Assembly: GCF_000697965.2 (NCBI RefSeq)
Contig: NZ_CP015880.1
Span: 124,001-188,000, forward strand
Source of the DNA: Ensifer adhaerens
GTDB lineage: Bacteria; Pseudomonadota; Alphaproteobacteria; Rhizobiales; Rhizobiaceae
DNA length: 64,000 nucleotides
Reading direction: 5' to 3'
Positions 28,096 through 39,671 of the stretch are shown here, in pieces; positions within the stretch are counted from its first letter, which is position 1, and every line of letters starts with the position of its first letter. The translations under genes were made by a program, and so were the position numbers. The notes under the pieces were generated by a model. That model was not told where the DNA came from. It saw nothing but the letters and a program-made list of their open reading frames with translations, and ran no database searches.

Positions 28096-29130
28096 ATGAA
28101 AGCTCTTAAACTCACTGTCGCGGCGCTGGTCGCTTCGGCCGCATTTGCCGGCGCAGCCGCCGCTCGCGATCAGGTTCAGGTCGCTGGCTCCTCGACCGTT
28201 CTTCCCTACGCCAAAATCGTCGCCGAGACGTTCGGCGAGACGTTCCCCGACTTCAAGACCCCGGTGGTCGAATCCGGCGGCTCCTCCGCTGGCCTGAAGG
28301 AATTCTGCAAGGGCGTCGGCCCTGATACCATCGACATCGCCAACTCCTCGCGCAAGATCAAGGACAGCGAAGTCGAGGCCTGCAAGGCCGCTGGCGTCAC
28401 CGAAATCCAGGAAGTGAAGATCGGTTATGACGGCATCGTCTTTGCGACCGACGCCGGCAATGCCGACCTCGCCCTGAAGCCGGAAGACCTCTACAAGGCG
28501 CTCGCTGCTGAAGTCGTCGTCGACGGCAAGATCGTCGCCAACCCCTACAAGAAGTGGTCCGAAGTCAACGCCGCCCTGCCGGCCGTCGAAATCGCCGCTT
28601 ACATCCCGGGCGAAAAGCACGGCACCCGCGAAGTCTTCGAAGAGAAGATCCTCGCTGCAGGCTGCAAGAACGCTGGCGCCGTTGACGTGATCAAGGCTGC
28701 CGTTGCCGATGAAAAGCAGCAGCACAGCAAGTGCGTCGCAGTCCGCAAGGACGGCCTGGCTGTCGACATCGACGGCGACTACACCGAAACGCTCGCCCGT
28801 ATCGCTGCCAACAAGAACGGCATCGGCGTGTTCGGCCTGTCATTCTACGAAAACAACGCCGACAAGCTGAAGGTCGCGACCGTCAACGGCATCGTACCGT
28901 CGACCGAAACGATCGCTTCCGGCGAGTACCCGGTTTCCCGCCCGCTGTACTTCTACGTCAAGAAGGCACATCTCGGCGTTATCCCGGGCCTCAAGGAATA
29001 TGTTGAGTTCTTCCTCGACGACCAGATGATCGGCCCGGAAAGCCCGCTCGCCGAATACGGCCTCGTTGCCGCTCCGGACGCTGAGCGCGAAGAAATCCGC
29101 AAGGCTTTCTCTGCCGGCAACATGCTCTGA
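28096..29130 (+). CDS. pstS: phosphate ABC transporter, substrate-binding protein
   Basis: PstS binds inorganic phosphate in the periplasm and delivers it to PstCA. The 344-residue precursor has a signal peptide (MKALKLTVAALVASAAFAGAA). The binding motifs are VAGSSTVLPYAKIV, ESGGSSAGLKEFCKG (phosphate-binding Ser/Gly loop), and HGTREVFEEKIL. The start follows GGGAGAACTTTT. A strong hairpin follows the stop and separates it from pstC, a usual way to keep more binding protein than permease. Confidence 0.96.
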   Translation: MKALKLTVAALVASAAFAGAAAARDQVQVAGSSTVLPYAKIVAETFGETFPDFKTPVVESGGSSAGLKEFCKGVGPDTIDIANSSRKIKDSEVEACKAAGVTEIQEVKIGYDGIVFATDAGNADLALKPEDLYKALAAEVVVDGKIVANPYKKWSEVNAALPAVEIAAYIPGEKHGTREVFEEKILAAGCKNAGAVDVIKAAVADEKQQHSKCVAVRKDGLAVDIDGDYTETLARIAANKNGIGVFGLSFYENNADKLKVATVNGIVPSTETIASGEYPVSRPLYFYVKKAHLGVIPGLKEYVEFFLDDQMIGPESPLAEYGLVAAPDAEREEIRKAFSAGNML

Positions 29131-29139
29131 TAATGACAA

Positions 29140-29168
29140 GCCCCGGCGCGATGTCTTCGCGCCGGGGC
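29140..29168 (+). promoter_or_regulatory. intercistronic stem-loop between pstS and pstC
   Basis: An 11-bp perfect stem GCCCCGGCGCG / CGCGCCGGGGC with a 7-base loop lies ten bases past the pstS stop. There is no T run, so it more likely protects the pstS mRNA 3' end or gives partial termination than ends transcription fully. Confidence 0.7.
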
Positions 29169-29224
29169 ATGCCTTCATTCGATTTGCCGGCACCCATGAC
29201 GGGCGATGCCGGGGAGACGTGCGG

Positions 29225-30709
29225 ATGAGTACTTCGCTCCTTCTTTTGCTCATTATTGTTATTGGTTTCATTGCTTATTTTGCAGGCCGCGCCCGTTCGC
29301 TGGCGCAGTCCGGCGGCAAGCTCTCCAACCTGCATTCACTGCCGGGCTATCACGGTAGCTACGTCGCCATCTGGGCGATGCTTCCGGCCGCACTCGTTCT
29401 CGGCACCTGGCTGTTCGCCGCTCCCGTCTATATCGACGGAAGCACGCGCGCGGCCCTGCCGGATACCGTCCAGAGCCAGGGCCCTGCCGCCGTGCAGCTC
29501 GCGCTCGGTCAGGTCAAATCCGTTGCCGGTGGCCTTCTGCGCCTGAGCGGCGAGGAACTCGCAGCCCTTGAGAGCGGCTCCGCCAATCTTCGCGCGACGC
29601 TCGCGTCCAAGGGCGTTGCCCTTGCTGGCGAAGGCGATCCCTACATGGTCACCGTCGCCAAGCACTTCAACGCGATGACCGCGACCAACCGCTGGCTGAT
29701 GACGGTCGCCGTTCTGCTGATCGCGATTGCCGGCGGCGTCTACGCCATCCGCAACGTCGCGACCCGCTTCCGCGCCCGCAACCAGGTCGAGCGGGTCATT
29801 CTCGGCTCACTGATCGTCGCGTCCTCCATCGCCATCCTGACGACGGTCGGCATCGTCGCCTCGATGCTGTCGGAAGCCGGACGCTTCTTCACCATGGTCT
29901 CGCCGTTCGAGTTCTTCTTCGGCACGGTCTGGGATCCGCGGTTTGCCGCTGCCGGCAGCGGCGGCGCTTCGGGCCAGTTCGGCCTCATCCCGCTTCTTGC
30001 CGGCACGCTCTACATCGCCTTCGTCGCCATGCTGTTTGCGGTGCCGATCGGCCTCTTCGCGGCGATCTACATGGCGGAATATGCAAGCCCGCGCCTGCGT
30101 TCGACCGCAAAGCCGCTGCTCGAAGTGCTCGCCGGCATCCCGACCATCGTCTACGGTTTCTTTGCGCTGGTGACCGTTGGCCCGTTCCTGCGTGACATCT
30201 CCGCCCAGATGAACGGTCTCATGACCGGCAACTACCAGAACTTCATCCAGGCACAGAGCGTTCTGACGGCGGGCATCGTCATGGGCATCATGCTGATCCC
30301 ATTCGTGTCGTCGCTGTCGGACGACATCATCACCCAGGTGCCGCGGGCACTGCGTGACGGCTCGCTCGGCCTTGGCGCCACCCGCTCGGAGACGGTCAAG
30401 AAGGTCATCCTCCCGGCAGCCCTCCCGGGCATCGTCGGCGCGCTGCTGCTCACCGCCTCGCGCGCCGTCGGCGAGACCATGATCGTGGTGCTGGCAGCCG
30501 GTGTGGCGGCCCGCATGCAGATCAATCCCTTCGAGCCGATGACGACGGTGACCGTTAAGATCGTCAACCAGCTGACAGGTGACCTCGAGTTCACCTCGCC
30601 GCAGACGCTGGTGGCCTTCGCACTGGGCATCACGCTCTTCGTCATCACGCTCGGCCTCAACATTTACGCGCTCTACATCGTGCGCAAATACCGGGAACAG
30701 TACGAATGA
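29225..30709 (+). CDS. pstC: phosphate ABC transporter permease PstC
   Basis: PstC is one of the two inner-membrane permeases of the phosphate importer. At 494 residues it is longer than E. coli PstC (~319), with an N-terminal extension typical of rhizobia that adds membrane helices (MSTSLLLLLIIVIGFIAYF and a second near residue 50). The permease core shows EFFFGTVWDP, IYMAEYASPRLRSTAKPLLEVLAGIPTIVYGFFAL and the EAA loop ALRDGSLGLGATRSETVKKVILPAALPG. ATG 29225 follows GGGGAGACGTGCGG. It overlaps pstA by four bases. Confidence 0.94.
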   Translation: MSTSLLLLLIIVIGFIAYFAGRARSLAQSGGKLSNLHSLPGYHGSYVAIWAMLPAALVLGTWLFAAPVYIDGSTRAALPDTVQSQGPAAVQLALGQVKSVAGGLLRLSGEELAALESGSANLRATLASKGVALAGEGDPYMVTVAKHFNAMTATNRWLMTVAVLLIAIAGGVYAIRNVATRFRARNQVERVILGSLIVASSIAILTTVGIVASMLSEAGRFFTMVSPFEFFFGTVWDPRFAAAGSGGASGQFGLIPLLAGTLYIAFVAMLFAVPIGLFAAIYMAEYASPRLRSTAKPLLEVLAGIPTIVYGFFALVTVGPFLRDISAQMNGLMTGNYQNFIQAQSVLTAGIVMGIMLIPFVSSLSDDIITQVPRALRDGSLGLGATRSETVKKVILPAALPGIVGALLLTASRAVGETMIVVLAAGVAARMQINPFEPMTTVTVKIVNQLTGDLEFTSPQTLVAFALGITLFVITLGLNIYALYIVRKYREQYE

Positions 30710-32028
30710 CCGACATCGCTTCCCCGACCGTCCGGATCTCCGCCCGTCCCGCATCCGCCAAGCGCGATATCGGCATCAAGCGTCGCTATGCTGCCGAACG
30801 CCGGTTCCGCTTCTACGGCATGGCCGCGATCAGCACCGGTCTCTTCTTCCTGGCATTGCTGTTGTGGACCGTCTTTTCCAACGGCTACACCGCATTCCAG
30901 CAGACGACGATTACGCTGCCGATCGAATTCACCGAAAAGGTCATCGACCCCAAAGGCGAACGCGCGACCGACGGCAAGGTGCTGATGACCGCCAACTATC
31001 CGCTGTTGGTGCGCGACGCGCTCGTCAAGCAGCTCGGCATCGACGCCACCAAGCGGCCGCAGGTCAAGCAGGCGACCGACATGGTTTCCGCGAGCTCCCG
31101 CACGCTCCTGCGCGACATGGTCGCCGCGGACCCGTCGATCATCGGCAAGACGGTTCCCGTCACGCTGCTGGCCGAGGCCAACATCGACTCCGCCTTCAAG
31201 GGCCAGATCGATCTCTCGGTCGATGAGGGCAAGCGCAAGGTCAAGGACCAGCAGGTCACCTGGATGAACGAGCTGGCGAGCGCCGGCATCCTGAAGAAGA
31301 GCTTCAACACCGGCATCTTCACCTTTGGCGCCTCCAGCCGTCCCGAAGCGGCAGGCGTCGGCGTCGCGGCCCTCGGTTCGCTCTACATGATGCTGATCGT
31401 GCTGGTGCTGTCGCTTCCGATCGGCGTCGCCGCCTCGATCTACCTCGAGGAGTTTGCGCCGAAGAACCGGCTGACCGACCTGATCGAGGTCAACATCAAC
31501 AACCTCGCGGCCGTTCCGTCGATCGTCTACGGCCTCCTGGGTCTCGCCGTCTTCATCAACTTCGCCGGCATGCCGCGCTCGGCAGCCGTCGTCGGTGGCT
31601 TCGTGCTGACGTTGATGACCCTGCCGACGATCATCATCGCCACCCGTGCGGCGTTGAAGGCGGTCCCGCCGTCGATCCGCTCGGCGGCCCTCGGTCTCGG
31701 TGCGTCGAAGATGCAGACCATCTTCCACCACGTGCTGCCGCTGGCGATGCCGGGCATCCTGACCGGCACCATCATCGGTCTTGCCCACGCGCTTGGTGAA
31801 ACCGCGCCGCTGCTCCTGATCGGCATGGTCGCCTTCGTCGTCGATTTTCCCGGTTCGCCTATGGAACCGTCGACGGCACTGCCGGTGCAGATCTACATGT
31901 GGGCCAACGAGGCGGAACGCGCCTTCGTCGAGCGCACCTCCGGCGCAATCATCATTCTTCTCATCTTCCTGGTCGTCATGAACCTTGGAGCCATTCTGTT
32001 GCGACGTCGCTTTGAGCGCCGCTGGTAG
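30706..32028 (+). CDS. pstA: phosphate ABC transporter permease PstA
   Basis: PstA is the second permease of the phosphate importer. The 440-residue product also carries a rhizobial-type N-terminal extension, a large soluble periplasmic insertion (about 75-215) between the first helix and the permease core. The core shows [36 protein letters not shown] and the EAA loop [28 protein letters not shown]. It starts in an ATGA overlap with pstC and ends 13 bases before pstB. Confidence 0.94.
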   Translation: MTDIASPTVRISARPASAKRDIGIKRRYAAERRFRFYGMAAISTGLFFLALLLWTVFSNGYTAFQQTTITLPIEFTEKVIDPKGERATDGKVLMTANYPLLVRDALVKQLGIDATKRPQVKQATDMVSASSRTLLRDMVAADPSIIGKTVPVTLLAEANIDSAFKGQIDLSVDEGKRKVKDQQVTWMNELASAGILKKSFNTGIFTFGASSRPEAAGVGVAALGSLYMMLIVLVLSLPIGVAASIYLEEFAPKNRLTDLIEVNINNLAAVPSIVYGLLGLAVFINFAGMPRSAAVVGGFVLTLMTLPTIIIATRAALKAVPPSIRSAALGLGASKMQTIFHHVLPLAMPGILTGTIIGLAHALGETAPLLLIGMVAFVVDFPGSPMEPSTALPVQIYMWANEAERAFVERTSGAIIILLIFLVVMNLGAILLRRRFERRW

Positions 32029-32041
32029 TGAGGTAATTACT

Positions 32042-32857
32042 ATGAACATCATGTCAGAAGCAGCAGTCGAGAAGGCTCTGGATCAGAAAATGAACACCGT
32101 GCCCTACAAGATGATCGGCAAGGATGTGTCGGTCTATTACGGCGAGAAGCGTGCGCTTTTCGACGTCAACCTCAACATCCGCGAGAACACGGTCACGGCG
32201 CTGATCGGTCCTTCGGGTTGCGGCAAGTCGACCTTCCTGCGCACGCTGAACCGCATGAACGACACGATCGAGAACTGCCGCGTCACCGGCAAGATCACGC
32301 TCGACGAGGACGACATCTACGACCCGACGATCGACGTCGTCGAACTGCGCGCCCGCGTCGGCATGGTCTTCCAGAAGCCGAACCCGTTCCCGAAGTCGAT
32401 CTACGACAACGTCGCCTACGGCCCGCGGATTCACGGACTTGCCCGCACCAAGGCCGACTTTGACGAGGTGGTCGAGACCAGCCTGCAGAAGGCCGGTCTG
32501 TGGAACGAGGTAAAGGATCGTCTGCAGGAGCCCGGCACCGGCCTTTCCGGTGGTCAGCAGCAGCGTCTCTGCATCGCGCGTGCCGTCGCCGTGAGCCCGG
32601 AAGTCATCCTCATGGACGAGCCGTGCTCGGCTCTCGATCCGATCGCGACGGCCAAGGTCGAGGAACTGATCCACGAGCTGCGCACGAACTTCACGATCGT
32701 CATCGTGACCCACTCGATGCAGCAGGCCGCCCGCGTTTCGCAGCGCACCGCCATGTTCCACCTCGGCAATCTCGTCGAGGAGAACGACACCGACAAGATG
32801 TTCACCAATCCGGATGACCAGCGCACCCAGGATTACATCATGGGCCGCTTCGGCTGA
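32042..32857 (+). CDS. pstB: phosphate ABC transporter ATP-binding protein
   Basis: PstB powers phosphate import and, with PhoU, relays phosphate status to PhoR. The 271-residue ATPase has Walker [10 protein letters not shown] (about residues 56-63), a Q-loop in [20 protein letters not shown], the ABC signature [14 protein letters not shown], and Walker [14 protein letters not shown] followed by the switch His in VTHSM. ATG 32042 follows GAGGTAATTACT. It sits between pstA and phoU on the same strand. Confidence 0.97.
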   Translation: MNIMSEAAVEKALDQKMNTVPYKMIGKDVSVYYGEKRALFDVNLNIRENTVTALIGPSGCGKSTFLRTLNRMNDTIENCRVTGKITLDEDDIYDPTIDVVELRARVGMVFQKPNPFPKSIYDNVAYGPRIHGLARTKADFDEVVETSLQKAGLWNEVKDRLQEPGTGLSGGQQQRLCIARAVAVSPEVILMDEPCSALDPIATAKVEELIHELRTNFTIVIVTHSMQQAARVSQRTAMFHLGNLVEENDTDKMFTNPDDQRTQDYIMGRFG

Positions 32858-32910
32858 GGCCGCATAAGGCTGCAACAGTAACTGCAAAGCGCCCGTAAGG
32901 ATCGACGATC

Positions 32911-33621
32911 ATGTCCATGCATATCATGTCCGCCTATGACGAAGAACTGAAGTACCTGACGCGCCGCATCTCGGAGATGGGCGGCCTCGCCGAACAGATG
33001 GTCGCCGAGTCCGTTCGCGCGCTGGTCAACTCCGATCTGGCTCTCGCACAGAAGGTGATCTCGGACGACACCGTCCTCGACGACGCCGAGCGCCAGATCG
33101 GTGAGAAGGCGATCGTCACGATCGCCAAGCGTCAGCCGGTCGCCGCCGACCTGCGTGAGATCATGGGGTCGATCCGCATCGCCTCCGATCTGGAACGCGT
33201 CGGCGACCTCGGCAAGAACACCGCCAAGCGCGTGATCGCGGTCGCCGGCTCCGGCATTCCGCGCAAGCTCGCCCGTGGCCTCGAGCATCTGGCAGAGCTC
33301 GCTCTCGTCCAGCTCAAGGAAGTGCTCGACGTCTACGCCTCGCGCTCGCCGGAAAAGGCCAACAGCATCCGCGAGCGTGACGAAGAGATCGACGCGATCT
33401 ACACCTCGCTGTTCCGTGAGCTCTTGACCTACATGATGGAAGATCCGCGCAACATCACGCCCTGCACGCATCTTCTGTTCTGCGCCAAGAACATCGAGCG
33501 CATCGGCGACCACGCGACCAATATCGCTGAGACGATCTATTACATGGCGACGGGTGCTCAGCCGGAAGGCGAGCGTCCGAAGGATGACACCACGTCGACG
33601 CTGGGCTCGGTCAACGACTGA
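32911..33621 (+). CDS. phoU: phosphate-specific transport regulator PhoU
   Basis: PhoU signals phosphate sufficiency from PstSCAB to PhoR. The 236-residue, all-helical protein holds two PhoU repeats with the metal-binding E/DXXXD motifs: ERVGDLGKNTAKR near residue 93 and ERIGDHATNIAE near 195. The start follows AAGGATCGACGATC. It ends 202 bp before phoB, with a palindromic element between. Confidence 0.96.
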   Translation: MSMHIMSAYDEELKYLTRRISEMGGLAEQMVAESVRALVNSDLALAQKVISDDTVLDDAERQIGEKAIVTIAKRQPVAADLREIMGSIRIASDLERVGDLGKNTAKRVIAVAGSGIPRKLARGLEHLAELALVQLKEVLDVYASRSPEKANSIRERDEEIDAIYTSLFRELLTYMMEDPRNITPCTHLLFCAKNIERIGDHATNIAETIYYMATGAQPEGERPKDDTTSTLGSVND

Positions 33622-33701
33622 GCGCCAAGCGCGCCGTAAGCATGCATGCCCTTTGAAATCTGATCCGGTCGCGGCTTCGGTCGCGGCCCCGAATTCCTGT
33701 A

Positions 33702-33754
33702 TCTGAAGCATGCGGTTTTCGCCCCGCCTTTGAAAACGGCGGATGTGCTCCAGA
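33702..33754. repeat. RIME-like palindromic element between phoU and phoB
   Basis: The outer arms TCTGAAGCA / TGCTCCAGA (one mismatch) enclose GTTTTC / GAAAAC inner arms. It would form a hairpin ~70 bp before phoB and may set phoB apart from the pst-phoU message. Confidence 0.55.
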
Positions 33755-33823
33755 TTTAGAGTGTCTGAGCGCCGGCCGGGCCGATGAGCCCAAAGGCCGC
33801 CCGCGGTAAGGAGACGTTACCTG

Positions 33824-34507
<684 letters not shown>

Positions 34508-34532
34508 GCGGTCTGAAAGTCGCCAACAAAAA

Positions 34533-34552
34533 AAGGGGCCGATCGGCCCCTT
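34533..34552. terminator. bidirectional intrinsic terminator phoB/gcrA
   Basis: The perfect palindrome AAGGGGCCGATCGGCCCCTT is preceded by an A run and followed by TCCTTTAT, so it can end transcription from both phoB (+) and gcrA (-). Confidence 0.85.
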
Positions 34553-34576
34553 CCTTTATCAATGCGGTCCAGCTTC

Positions 34577-35098
34577 TTAGCGAGCCCTGCGGCGCTCCCC
34601 CGACGGCTGGTAGGCCAGCCGAGCATGGAAGGTGCAGTAAGGCGAGGCTTCCGGGGAATCGTTGCCGCAGAAGTGAAACTCTTCCTTCAGCGGGTCGCCG
34701 ATCGGCCACTTGCAGGTGCGCTCGGTGAGCTGGGTCAGCTCGAGGCGGCGCGACATCGGCACGACAACGTCGGTGCGGGTGCTGAAATCCTGCTCGGCAA
34801 CGAGATCGACTTCGATTTCTTCCTTGAGAACGACAGCGCCGGCCGCGCGTGCAACCGGGCGGGTCGAAACGCGCGAAGCGTAGTTCGGTGCGCGCGGTGC
34901 CGAAGTCGGGCGCTTCGGACGGGCTGCCGTCGTGGTGCTGCCGCCGGCCTTGGCGCGACCTGGCAGGCTCAGGCGGTGAACCTTGCCGATGACAGCGTTA
35001 CGGCTGACGCCGCCGAGCTGTGCCGCGATCTGGCTTGCACTCAGGCCCTCGGACCAAAGCTTCTTCAGTTTCTCCACCCGCTCGTCAGTCCAGTTCAT
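34577..35098 (-). CDS. gcrA: cell-cycle regulator GcrA
   Basis: GcrA is an alphaproteobacterial factor that binds RNA polymerase sigma-70 and methylated GANTC promoters and drives S-phase genes. The 173-residue product has the diagnostic N-terminal helix-turn-helix MNWTDERVEKLKKLWSEGLS, SASQIAAQLGGVSRNAVIGKV and HRL, a basic Pro/Ala-rich linker, and the conserved C-terminal polymerase-binding part CKWPIGDPLKEEFHFCGNDS. A GAATC (GANTC) site lies at 35134-35138, and a near-consensus CtrA box (35217-35231) lies further upstream. Confidence 0.96.
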   Translation of the reverse strand: MNWTDERVEKLKKLWSEGLSASQIAAQLGGVSRNAVIGKVHRLSLPGRAKAGGSTTTAARPKRPTSAPRAPNYASRVSTRPVARAAGAVVLKEEIEVDLVAEQDFSTRTDVVVPMSRRLELTQLTERTCKWPIGDPLKEEFHFCGNDSPEASPYCTFHARLAYQPSGERRRAR

Positions 35099-35216
35099 TT
35101 CTGCACTCTCCGTTCTCAGCGTTGGGGATGGCAGAATCCCTCACCGCACCCCGGCTAAACCCCGGGGTTGCAAACGCGATAACTCTTTTGGTGACTAGGT
35201 CCGCCGCATGCGTCTA

Positions 35217-35231
35217 GTAATTGAATGTTAA
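35217..35231 (-). promoter_or_regulatory. near-consensus CtrA box upstream of gcrA
   Basis: Read on the minus strand, TTAA-CATTCAA-TTAC: the CtrA pattern TTAA-N7-TTAA with one mismatch, ~120 bp before gcrA. In Caulobacter CtrA represses gcrA. The short motif occurs by chance at some rate. Confidence 0.45.
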
Positions 35232-35399
35232 CGTACTGACCGCTGGACTCTGTGGCAAGAGTCCCGGGAATCAGGCCGAATCGATTTCGTAGTTTTCCCC
35301 AACTTGCTCGGCCAGCGTTGCATTTTTGCAAGCCCTCCCGGACGATTTTTCTGCTGCCAGGAATCGACCCTTGATGTTGCGCTGCAAGGCTTGGTTTTG

Positions 35400-35485
35400 T
35401 TGACATTGCAGCGCGAAATGGGAATAGTGCCTGCGCCGCCGAAAGGCGGCATTTTTGATTTTTATCGGCCCGCGTGAGGCGCGGG
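35400..35485 (+). promoter_or_regulatory. argD promoter and structured leader
   Basis: TTGACA (35400-35405), a 17-bp spacer and AATAGT (35423-35428) form a plausible promoter. Immediately after comes a terminator-like hairpin GCCGCC-GAAA-GGCGGC (35435-35450) with an ATTTTTGATTTTTA tail. A second hairpin CCCGCG / CGCGGG follows (35469-35485), and then the argD ribosome site. Confidence 0.55.
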
Positions 35486-35519
35486 ATCGATGTCGATCTG
35501 GAGTGAAGGAGAGCCTCGC

Positions 35520-36719
35520 ATGACTGCAACCACGCCGCTTTATGATACCTACATGCGCGCGCCGTTGCGTTTCGAGCGAGGAGAGGGCGCCTGGCTGATC
35601 GCCGAAGACGGCACGCGTTATCTCGATTTCGGTGCCGGCGTTGCCGTGAACTCGCTCGGCCACGCGCACCCGCACCTGGTCGAAGCGCTGAAGGCGCAGG
35701 CCGACAAGGTCTGGCACCTGTCCAACCTTTATGAAATTGCGGGCCAGGAAAGCCTCGGCCGCCGGCTGACGGCGGTGACCTTTGCCGACAAGGTCTTCTT
35801 CACCAATTCGGGCGCGGAAGCGCTGGAATGCGCCATCAAGACGGCACGGCGTTACCACTTCTCCAAGGGCCACCCGGAGAAGTTCCACGTCATCACCTTC
35901 GAAGGCGCCTTCCACGGCCGCACGATCGCGACGATCGCCGCCGGTGGTCAGCAGAAATACATCGAAGGTTTCGGGCCGAAGGCGCCGGGCTTCTACCAGG
36001 TTCCGTTCGGCGACATCGCCGCGGTCAAGAATGCGATCACCGAGGAAACCGCAGCGATCCTGATCGAGCCGATCCAGGGCGAGGGCGGCATCCGTCCGGC
36101 GACCAAGGAATTCATGCAGGAACTGCGCGCGCTCTGCGACGAGTTCGGCCTGCTTTTGATCCTCGACGAGGTCCAGACCGGCGTCGGCCGTACCGGCAAG
36201 CTGTTTGCCCATGAATGGGCGGATATCCGTCCGGATATCATGGCGGTCGCCAAGGGTATCGGCGGTGGCTTCCCGTTCGGCGCCTGCCTCGCGACTGAGG
36301 AAGCCGCATCTGGTATGGTGGCGGGCACGCATGGCTCCACATATGGCGGCAACCCGCTGGCCATGGCCGTCGGCAACGCCGTGCTCGACGTCGTTCTGGC
36401 CGACGGATTCCTGACGCATGTGCGCGATGTCGCGCTGGTCTTCCGCCAGGGCCTTGCGTCGCTCAAGGACCGCTTCCCTGATGTCATCGAGGACATCCGC
36501 GGTGACGGTTTGATGCTGGGCATCAAGGTGAAGGGCCCTTCGGCCGATCTGCTGAAGGAAATCCGCGCCGAAAAGCTCCTGGCCGTGCCGGCGGGCGAAA
36601 ATGTGCTGCGTCTGCTGCCGCCGCTGACCGTGACGGCGGAAGAGGCGCGCGAGGGGCTCGCACGTATCGAACGCGCCGCCGAGGCGGTTCGCAAGGCAAG
36701 CGGCAACGCCGCGGCCTGA
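35520..36719 (+). CDS. argD: acetylornithine aminotransferase
   Basis: ArgD converts N-acetylglutamate semialdehyde to N-acetylornithine in arginine synthesis, with PLP. The 399-residue class III aminotransferase shows [49 protein letters not shown], and the PLP lysine in [18 protein letters not shown] 35520 follows GAAGGAGAGCCTCGC; an upstream in-frame ATG lacks a site. argF lies 104 bp downstream on the same strand, forming an arginine pair. Related enzymes use succinyl-diaminopimelate as well, so dual ArgD/DapC use is possible. Confidence 0.94.
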   Translation: MTATTPLYDTYMRAPLRFERGEGAWLIAEDGTRYLDFGAGVAVNSLGHAHPHLVEALKAQADKVWHLSNLYEIAGQESLGRRLTAVTFADKVFFTNSGAEALECAIKTARRYHFSKGHPEKFHVITFEGAFHGRTIATIAAGGQQKYIEGFGPKAPGFYQVPFGDIAAVKNAITEETAAILIEPIQGEGGIRPATKEFMQELRALCDEFGLLLILDEVQTGVGRTGKLFAHEWADIRPDIMAVAKGIGGGFPFGACLATEEAASGMVAGTHGSTYGGNPLAMAVGNAVLDVVLADGFLTHVRDVALVFRQGLASLKDRFPDVIEDIRGDGLMLGIKVKGPSADLLKEIRAEKLLAVPAGENVLRLLPPLTVTAEEAREGLARIERAAEAVRKASGNAAA

Positions 36720-36761
36720 AGGTAGCGACCCAGGGACGACTAAGGCGTTAGAATGACCTTC

Positions 36762-36789
36762 GTGCGGGCACGTCGATAGCGTGCCGCAC
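36762..36789 (+). promoter_or_regulatory. intercistronic hairpin between argD and argF
   Basis: GTGCG-G-GCACG / CGTGC-CGCAC with a 7-base loop lies 34 bp upstream of argF. There is no T run, so it is likely an RNA-processing or spacing element rather than a terminator. Confidence 0.5.
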
Positions 36790-36823
36790 CAGGGACCGAT
36801 TTTTCAGACAGGAACCGAGTACG

Positions 36824-37741
<918 letters not shown>

Positions 37742-37828
37742 GCCGGCTGCCCGGTCGCGCGCGACGGCGGCGAAGAGGCTTCCGTGCGCTCCGCCGAGCG
37801 TGCGCCATATAGGGCGTGTTCACCGCAC

Positions 37829-37857
37829 TTGACATTGTCCACGTGCGACACGATTTA
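37829..37857 (+). promoter_or_regulatory. putative hslO promoter
   Basis: TTGACA (37829-37834), 17-bp spacer, GATTTA (37852-37857). It is the best sigma-70-like match in the 300-bp gap before hslO and would give a ~175-base leader. It does not match the rhizobial RpoH -10 pattern as I know it. Confidence 0.5.
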
Positions 37858-38041
37858 GGCGGCATACGGGCGCTCCTGAAAGTAGTGAGCGCGCAACCGT
37901 CGAGGTGGTGCGTTGCTATGGCGGCGGCACATACCTGGTGGACAATCCGTTTATCGCGGGATCAACTGAGACAGCGAGCACGTTGCGCGGGGATAGCAAT
38001 ATCTCTGGTGCAGCTTGGTGGCGGAAGGCAAGGAGCAAGAC

Positions 38042-39031
38042 ATGACTGACATGACGCCAGGGCTTGGTGAGTTCGACTTTGCCGGTGACGATCACGTCGT
38101 GCCTTTCCAGGTGGAAGGCCTCGACGTGCGCGGCCGCGCCGTGCAGCTCGGCCCCATGCTGGACGCAATCCTCGAGCGCCACAACTATCCGCTTCCGGTC
38201 GCGCGCCTGGTTGCTGAAACCGTCGTACTCACCGTGTTGCTCGGGACCTCGCTGAAGTTTGAAGGCAAGCTGATCGTCCAGACCCAGGGCGATGGCCCTG
38301 TCGATCTGGTGGTCGCTGATTTCTCGACGCCGGATCGCGTGCGCGCCTATGCCCGCTACGATCAGGAAGCGCTTGCCGCTGCCGAAAAGGACGGCCGGAC
38401 CCTTTCGCACGAGCTGCTCGGAAAGGGCGTGCTCGCCTTCACCATCGACCAGGGCGCCCATACCCAGCGTTACCAGGGGATCGTTGCGCTCGACGGAGCG
38501 ACGCTGGAAGAAATCGCCGGCGTCTATTTCCGACAGTCGGAGCAGATCCCGACCAAGGTGCGCCTTGGCGTGGCCGAGCTTCTCGATCGCGACGAAAACG
38601 GCAAGCCGCGCCATCGCTGGCGCGCCGGCGGCATGGTCGCCCAGTTCCTGCCGGAAGCGCCGGAACGCATGCGCCAGCCCGACCTTTCCGGCGGTGATGG
38701 CGATGATGGTGAAAGCGCGTTCGGGGACGACGATCTCTGGGCCGAAGCCAAGGTGATGGTCGAAACGATCGACATGGACGAGTTGACCGATCCGATGGTC
38801 GGAACCGAGCGGTTGCTCTATCGCCTGTTCCACGAGCGCGGCGTCCGCGTCTACGAACCGCAGGCGGTCTACGACCGTTGCAGCTGCTCGCGCGAGAAGC
38901 TGCAGTCGGTGTTGTCCAATCTGAGCACGGACGACCTCGAAAGCACCATCGACGATGGCGAAGTCAAGGTGACCTGCGAGTTCTGCTCGACGACCTATCG
39001 CTTCGAAGCAAGCGAGGTGCGCCCGCAGTAG
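38042..39031 (+). CDS. hslO: redox-regulated chaperone Hsp33
   Basis: Hsp33 is a cytoplasmic holdase switched on by oxidation of a zinc-bound cysteine centre. The 329-residue product has the N-terminal HSP33 fold with RAVQLGPMLDAILERHNYP, and ends in the four-Cys centre CSCSREKL … CEFC, the CXC-X(~30)-CXXC signature. An acidic insertion DLSGGDGDDGESAFGDDDLW (about residues 220-240) lies before the Cys region. ATG 38042 follows AAGGCAAGGAGCAAGAC. It is convergent with apaG. Confidence 0.95.
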   Translation: MTDMTPGLGEFDFAGDDHVVPFQVEGLDVRGRAVQLGPMLDAILERHNYPLPVARLVAETVVLTVLLGTSLKFEGKLIVQTQGDGPVDLVVADFSTPDRVRAYARYDQEALAAAEKDGRTLSHELLGKGVLAFTIDQGAHTQRYQGIVALDGATLEEIAGVYFRQSEQIPTKVRLGVAELLDRDENGKPRHRWRAGGMVAQFLPEAPERMRQPDLSGGDGDDGESAFGDDDLWAEAKVMVETIDMDELTDPMVGTERLLYRLFHERGVRVYEPQAVYDRCSCSREKLQSVLSNLSTDDLESTIDDGEVKVTCEFCSTTYRFEASEVRPQ

Positions 39032-39089
39032 CGGGCGCTTCCGGTCGACTGGCCGCGATTAAGAGCGACGCTAGTCCGAAGGACGCGCT

Positions 39090-39482
39090 TCAGTTCAGGG
39101 TGCGCACGAGCCCGGGTGAATCGAGCGAGAAGGCGGGGATGGCAACGTTGAAGGTCTCTCCGCCTTCCGATTCCATGCTGTAGTGGCCGAACATGACGCC
39201 TGAGGGCGTATCCAGAGGGCATCCGGACGAATACTCATAGGTATCGCCGGGATTGAGCAGCGGCTGCTCGCCGATGACGCCCGGACCGCTGACCTCGTCG
39301 ACTTGCCCGTTCTCATCGGTAATGTGCCAGTAGCGCGTCATCAACCGCACGGATGCGTCCGAGTGGTTTGAGATGACGATGCGATAGCCCCAGACATAGC
39401 GGCCGTCATCGGGATCCGACTGCTCTTCGAGATAGTACGGCTCCACCGTAACTTCTATGTCGCGGGTCAAAGCGCGATACAT
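39090..39482 (-). CDS. apaG: ApaG (CorD) protein
   Basis: ApaG is a small all-beta protein of the FN3-like DUF525 family; its exact role is unclear, with links to Co2+/Mg2+ and Ap4A metabolism in enterics. The 130-residue product shows [56 protein letters not shown], and [21 protein letters not shown], all typical. ATG 39482 gives the standard 130-residue length with AAGG eight bases upstream; two upstream starts add only three residues. Confidence 0.93.
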   Translation of the reverse strand: MYRALTRDIEVTVEPYYLEEQSDPDDGRYVWGYRIVISNHSDASVRLMTRYWHITDENGQVDEVSGPGVIGEQPLLNPGDTYEYSSGCPLDTPSGVMFGHYSMESEGGETFNVAIPAFSLDSPGLVRTLN

Positions 39483-39671
39483 GGGCATCACCTTGCTTCA
39501 GGTCTTTCAGGGTATTCTACAGCAAGATGGTTTCGTCAAGAATAACGGCAAGATTGTGCGATCCCATGATGGGACGGATGGCCGTGCTGACGCGATCGAG
39601 CGGGTGAAACGTGCCTGGCACCTTGGCGCCGCGCCGCCGGAAACCATCTCGTGACGGCCGGCAAGGGGCGT

